Assembly: GCF_041537925.1 (NCBI RefSeq) | Contig: NZ_JBGOSH010000001.1 | Span: 310,001 to 374,000 of the forward strand | Length of the DNA: 64,000 nucleotides | Source: Ruegeria_C sp041537925 | Lineage (GTDB): Bacteria > Pseudomonadota > Alphaproteobacteria > Rhodobacterales > Rhodobacteraceae | Direction: 5' to 3' | In this document: positions 60,750 through 64,000 of the stretch, one piece after another | Layout: every line of letters starts with the position of its first letter | How positions within the stretch are numbered: position 1 is the stretch's first letter | Program-made: the position numbers and the translations under genes | The notes under the pieces: model-generated | Database searches by the model: none | What the model saw: the letters and a program-made list of their open reading frames with translations, nothing else | What the model was told of the DNA's origin: nothing

Positions 60750-61625
60750 TTGGACAATCTGCAGCTGGTGATCAGTGGGCTGGCAAATGGCTGTGTCTAT
60801 GGCCTGATCGCGCTGGGTTTCGTGCTGATCTACAAGGCGACCGAGGCGGTTAATTTCGCCCAGGGCGACATGATGATGCTGGGCGCCTTCGTCACGATCG
60901 GGTTAACCAATGCCGAATATATGGGTCTGCCATTCTGGGTGGCGGTCCCGATCTCACTGGGGCTGATGACGGGGTTTGGCGTTCTGCTCGACCGGTTGTT
61001 GATCCGGCGGATGTTCGGGGAGAGCCAGACCTCGGTGGTGATCCTGACCATCGCTCTAGGCTTTGTGATCCGCTTCGTGGCCGGGCTGATCTGGGGCCAT
61101 GAGCCGCAAACGCTGCAAAACCCGTTGGCGGGCAAGGATATCCGCTTTGGCGGCCTCGTGCTGGGGTTGGAGGATGTGGCAGTGATCGTCGTCACCGTGT
61201 TACTAACCCTGTCTCTTTACCTGTTCTTCGCCCGCACCAAGCTGGGACTGGCAATGCAGGCAGCGTCGCAGAACCAATTGGCCGCGTATTATATGGGTAT
61301 CCCGGTGAAAAGGGTGCAGGGCCTGATCTGGGGTCTTGCGGGCATGGTCGCTTGCGTTGCGGGCATCCTCTTTGCCGCCAAGGGCGCGGTTGACGCCAAT
61401 TCCGGCCTGCTGGGCATCAAGGCCTTTGCGGCGGCGGTCATCGGCGGGTTCGGCAGCCTGCCGGGTGCTTTGGCGGGCGGGCTGATCGTTGGCTTGATCG
61501 AGCCCTTTGCCAGCCGCTACATCGCCGCAGGCTACAGCCAGATCGCGCCGTATGCGCTGGTGCTGCTGGTGCTTGTCGTGCGCCCGCACGGGCTGTTCTC
61601 GCAAATCCGCCTCAAGAAGGTCTGA
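60750..61625 (+). CDS. livH: Branched-chain amino-acid-type ABC permease LivH
   Basis: 291 residues with about eight membrane helices. The motif FVLIYKATEAVNFAQGDMMMLG near the N-terminus and the EAA-like ABC-contact region with VKRVQGLIWGLAGMVACVAG are LivH-typical. It starts at TTG (60750) behind a strong GAGGAAC ribosome site. Forms the permease dimer with LivM. No binding protein gene is visible in the window, so the substrate (branched-chain amino acids, urea or aromatic acids) is not fixed. Confidence 0.93.
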   Translation: MDNLQLVISGLANGCVYGLIALGFVLIYKATEAVNFAQGDMMMLGAFVTIGLTNAEYMGLPFWVAVPISLGLMTGFGVLLDRLLIRRMFGESQTSVVILTIALGFVIRFVAGLIWGHEPQTLQNPLAGKDIRFGGLVLGLEDVAVIVVTVLLTLSLYLFFARTKLGLAMQAASQNQLAAYYMGIPVKRVQGLIWGLAGMVACVAGILFAAKGAVDANSGLLGIKAFAAAVIGGFGSLPGALAGGLIVGLIEPFASRYIAAGYSQIAPYALVLLVLVVRPHGLFSQIRLKKV

Positions 61626-61630
61626 CGCCC

Positions 61631-62728
61631 ATGCGGATCGTGTTCAAAACCAGCTATCTGCAGGATATCCGCCCCTGGAAGGACGGTTATCAGCTGTCGC
61701 TTTATCTGATCCTGCTGGCCCTCGCGCTTGCCGCGCCGCTGCTGCTGGATGATTTCTACCTGGGTGAGCTGACCAATGTGCTGATCTGGGCCATCGCGGG
61801 CATGGGTCTGATGGTGCTGACCGGACATACCGGTCAGGCCAGCCTGGGCCATGCCGCGTTTCTGGCGCTGGGCTGTTACGCCAATATCATCCTGCTGGAA
61901 AAGGGCCTGCCCTTTCTGCTGGCTTTTCCGATGGCTGGGTTGATCACCGGCGTGCTGGGCGTGATCATTGCCATCCCGGCCCTGCGGATGCATGGCATCT
62001 ATCTGGCCATCGCCACGCTGGCACTATCGGTGCTGATGGATGACATCATCGTTCTGAGTGGGCCGCTGACCGGCGGTGTCGCAGGCAAGTTCGCCCCGCC
62101 CGTGAACGTCTTCGGGATCGAGATCGACCGTTGGGGGACCCCTCGCGCCTTCTACTGGCTCGTTTTCGCGGTCACGGTCATTGTGACGCTGGGCTATATC
62201 AACCTGCTGCGCGCGCCGCTGGGGCGCAGCTTTATTGCGGTGCGCGATAGCGAGGTTTCGGCCCAGGCGATAGGCGTGCATATCGCGCGCACCAAGGCGA
62301 TGTCGTTTTTTCTGTCCTGCGCGGTGACCGGTCTGGCGGGGGCGCTGATGGGCCTCTTTGCGGGCGCGTTCAACAACGAGACATTCAGCGTCGTCATCTC
62401 GATCCAGCTTCTGATGATGATCGTGATCGGCGGGCTGGGTTCGATTCATGGCGCGTTTCTGGGGGCGGTCGTGATCGGCTTCCTGCCGCAGTTCCTGTCG
62501 ATCAGCAAGGAGTGGGTTGGTGCCGTTGTGGGCGGCAATACCGTTGCGATTCCCGGTTTGGAATCAGGTATTTTCGGCCTGATCCTCATCTTTTTCGTAC
62601 TCTTCGAGCCGATGGGCATATATGGCCGCTGGCTGAAAATCCGCACCTGGTTCGAGCTCTTTCCCTTCTATCGCCGCGACATGTTCAAACGCCAGAAATC
62701 CTACCTCAAGACGGAGCGCCTGCGATGA
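61631..62728 (+). CDS. livM: Branched-chain amino-acid-type ABC permease LivM
   Basis: 365 residues with about ten membrane helices. Typical pieces are LTGHTGQASLGHAAFLALGC, IPALRMHGIYLAIATLALS and FIAVRDSEVSAQAIGVHIART, the latter being the ATPase-contact loop. It has a somewhat long C-terminal tail (FYRRDMFKRQKSYLKTERLR). It lies 5 bp after livH and overlaps livG by four bases. Confidence 0.93.
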   Translation: MRIVFKTSYLQDIRPWKDGYQLSLYLILLALALAAPLLLDDFYLGELTNVLIWAIAGMGLMVLTGHTGQASLGHAAFLALGCYANIILLEKGLPFLLAFPMAGLITGVLGVIIAIPALRMHGIYLAIATLALSVLMDDIIVLSGPLTGGVAGKFAPPVNVFGIEIDRWGTPRAFYWLVFAVTVIVTLGYINLLRAPLGRSFIAVRDSEVSAQAIGVHIARTKAMSFFLSCAVTGLAGALMGLFAGAFNNETFSVVISIQLLMMIVIGGLGSIHGAFLGAVVIGFLPQFLSISKEWVGAVVGGNTVAIPGLESGIFGLILIFFVLFEPMGIYGRWLKIRTWFELFPFYRRDMFKRQKSYLKTERLR

Positions 62729-63489
62729 GCCTTCTGACGCTGGAAAACGTCACGCTGCGGTTCGGAGGGCTGACGGCGGTCGATGACCTCTCTTTCGCCG
62801 TCGAGCCGGGCGAGGTCTTTGCCATAGTCGGGCCCAACGGCGCCGGAAAATCGACCGTTTTCAACCTGATATCGCGGTTTTATGATCCTGTCTCCGGATC
62901 GATCCGGTTGGAGAATGAAGACCTTCTGGCGCACAAGTCCAGCGATGTCGCCAATCTGGGCATCGCCCGCACATTTCAGAACATCGAGCTCTTTGAACAT
63001 GCCACCGTCCTGCAGAACCTGCTGGTCGGACGGCACCGCCATCGGCGCAGCACGATGCTGTCGGAATTGCTGTTCCTGCCCTCGGTCCGCCGCGCCGAGA
63101 TCGAGAACCGCGAGAAGGTCGAAGAGATTATCGATTTCCTCGACCTGCAGCCCTATCGCGACAAGATGATCGCCGGGCTGCCCTATGGCGTACGCAAAGT
63201 GGTCGAGGTCGCCCGTGCGCTGGCAACCGATCCGCGCCTGTTGCTGCTGGATGAGCCTGCCTCGGGCCTGTCGGTCGAGGAAACCTCAGACATGCGCTGG
63301 TGGATCGAGGACATCCGGCGTCAGATGGGGATCACCGTGCTGATGGTGGAACATGACATGGGGTTGGTCTCGGGCGTTTCTGACCGGGTTCTAGCCATGG
63401 CTGATGGCGCAAGGTTAGCGCTTGGAACGCCGGCCGAAATGCAATCACACCCGGCGGTAATCGAGGCTTATCTGGGGCGTGCCTCATGA
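62725..63489 (+). CDS. livG: ABC transporter ATP-binding protein LivG
   Basis: 254 residues. The Walker A motif is GPNGAGKSTVFNL, the Q-loop follows in GIARTFQNIELFE, the family-specific signature is replaced by AGLPYGVRKVVEVARALAT, and Walker B is LLLLDEPASGLS. It is one of the two ATPases of the Liv system and pairs with LivF. Overlap with both neighbours (ATGA on each side) shows tight coupling. Confidence 0.95.
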   Translation: MSLLTLENVTLRFGGLTAVDDLSFAVEPGEVFAIVGPNGAGKSTVFNLISRFYDPVSGSIRLENEDLLAHKSSDVANLGIARTFQNIELFEHATVLQNLLVGRHRHRRSTMLSELLFLPSVRRAEIENREKVEEIIDFLDLQPYRDKMIAGLPYGVRKVVEVARALATDPRLLLLDEPASGLSVEETSDMRWWIEDIRRQMGITVLMVEHDMGLVSGVSDRVLAMADGARLALGTPAEMQSHPAVIEAYLGRAS

Positions 63490-64000
63490 GCGATCCGATC
63501 CTCTCCGTCCGCAATGTGGAAAGCTATTACGGCCCGATCATGGCGATCCGCGGCGTGTCGATTGACGTCACCCAAGGCCGGATCGTCACCATTCTGGGCG
63601 CCAATGGCGCGGGCAAGACAACGCTCATGAAGACGATCTCAGGGGTGATGGACCCCGAAAAGGGCGCGATCACCTTCGAGGGTGACGAGATCCAGGGCCG
63701 CGAGCCGCATAAGATCGTCGAACGCGGCATCGTGCATGTGCCCGAGGGGCGCGAAGTTTTCCCCCTGCTTACGGTTGAGGAAAACCTGACCCTTGGCGCG
63801 TATACGCGACACGACAGGGTGCAGATCGATCGCGACCGTGAGCTCGTTTTCTCCTACTTCCCAATTCTGGCCGAGCGCCGCATGGCAGAGGCAGGCACGC
63901 TGTCTGGCGGGCAACAGCAGATGCTGGCTATTGGCCGGGGCCTGATGGCCGGGCCACGCCTGATGCTGCTGGACGAACCCTCGCTGGGCCTTTCACCTCG
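63486..64000 (+). CDS. livF: ABC transporter ATP-binding protein LivF (partial)
   Basis: The first 171 residues are in the window; the frame runs off the right edge. Walker A is GANGAGKTTLMKTI, the ABC signature is LSGGQQQMLAIGRGLM and Walker B is LMLLDEPSLGLS. It is the second ATPase of the Liv system. The ATG overlaps the livG stop (ATGA). Only about 60 residues should be missing. Confidence 0.93.
   Translation, partial: MSDPILSVRNVESYYGPIMAIRGVSIDVTQGRIVTILGANGAGKTTLMKTISGVMDPEKGAITFEGDEIQGREPHKIVERGIVHVPEGREVFPLLTVEENLTLGAYTRHDRVQIDRDRELVFSYFPILAERRMAEAGTLSGGQQQMLAIGRGLMAGPRLMLLDEPSLGLSP

Overview
This 64 kb window is a high-GC, gene-dense stretch of alphaproteobacterial chromosome, almost certainly from the Rhodobacteraceae (Roseobacter group, Ruegeria/Phaeobacter-like). 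The signs are GAAC-N7-GAAC LexA boxes, a CckA hybrid kinase next to a CtrA-type TTAA-N7-TTAA site, an iscR-cysteine desulfurase-sufB operon behind an Irr/ICE-type palindrome, a cysteine-poor IscR, a RACo-like activator with a free-standing corrinoid protein, and the order trpG-trpD-trpC-moaC-moeA-lexA / comEC / gltX-gltA. There is no prophage, insertion sequence, CRISPR array or rRNA operon. Most genes are core housekeeping genes.

Layout. 1-4.1 kb: a leftward operon, iscR - cysteine desulfurase - sufB - small membrane protein - ybjQ-like - polysaccharide pyruvyl transferase (cut by the window edge). 4.1-10.2 kb: alpha/beta hydrolase, an 83-aa protein and a tandem HD-domain protein in one overlapping operon, then icd, an SMR efflux protein and typA. 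10.4-12.2 kb: a secreted protein with a 15-bp/GGGNS tandem repeat, convergent with a LapG-like transglutaminase-type protease. 12.4-21.8 kb (leftward): DUF1330, alaS, recA, cckA, an RsmB/NOP methyltransferase and guaB. 22-25 kb: the RACo-like corrinoid-activating protein and a SAM methyltransferase. 25-27.7 kb: tRNA-Gly, a lipoprotein, tRNA-Leu, DUF192, a double cold-shock protein and pdxH. 27.8-34.4 kb: fabI, a LysE exporter, gpt, an aminotransferase, ppiD and trpE. 34.5-46 kb: a YibQ-like protein, trpGDC, moaC, moeA, lexA, comEC, gltX and gltA. 46-48 kb: a lower-GC homocysteine methyltransferase with a divergent LysR regulator. 48-51.6 kb: a PA0069-type radical SAM protein with its own LexA box, the corrinoid protein, a 24-residue membrane micropeptide, DUF1638 and SufE. 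51.7-58.5 kb: a lipoprotein, rnd, purN, purM, tRNA(CAU), an EnvZ-like kinase and an MBL hydrolase. 58.5-64 kb: two tRNA-Asn genes in a 167-bp tandem duplication, a helical membrane-anchored protein, an MDR oxidoreductase and livHMGF (livF cut by the edge).

Working together. Three LexA boxes (recA, lexA, radical SAM gene) outline a local SOS regulon and suggest that the radical SAM protein is damage-inducible. Two CtrA-type sites (cckA, double cold-shock gene) suggest feedback in the CckA-ChpT-CtrA phosphorelay. The RACo-like protein, corrinoid protein, DUF1638 protein and homocysteine methyltransferase are scattered parts that fit cobalamin-dependent methyl transfer. In this family that probably means a split methionine synthase, but no pterin-binding partner is in the window. 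Everything was read by eye from the sequence; no database search was run, and names rest on recognised motifs and gene order.
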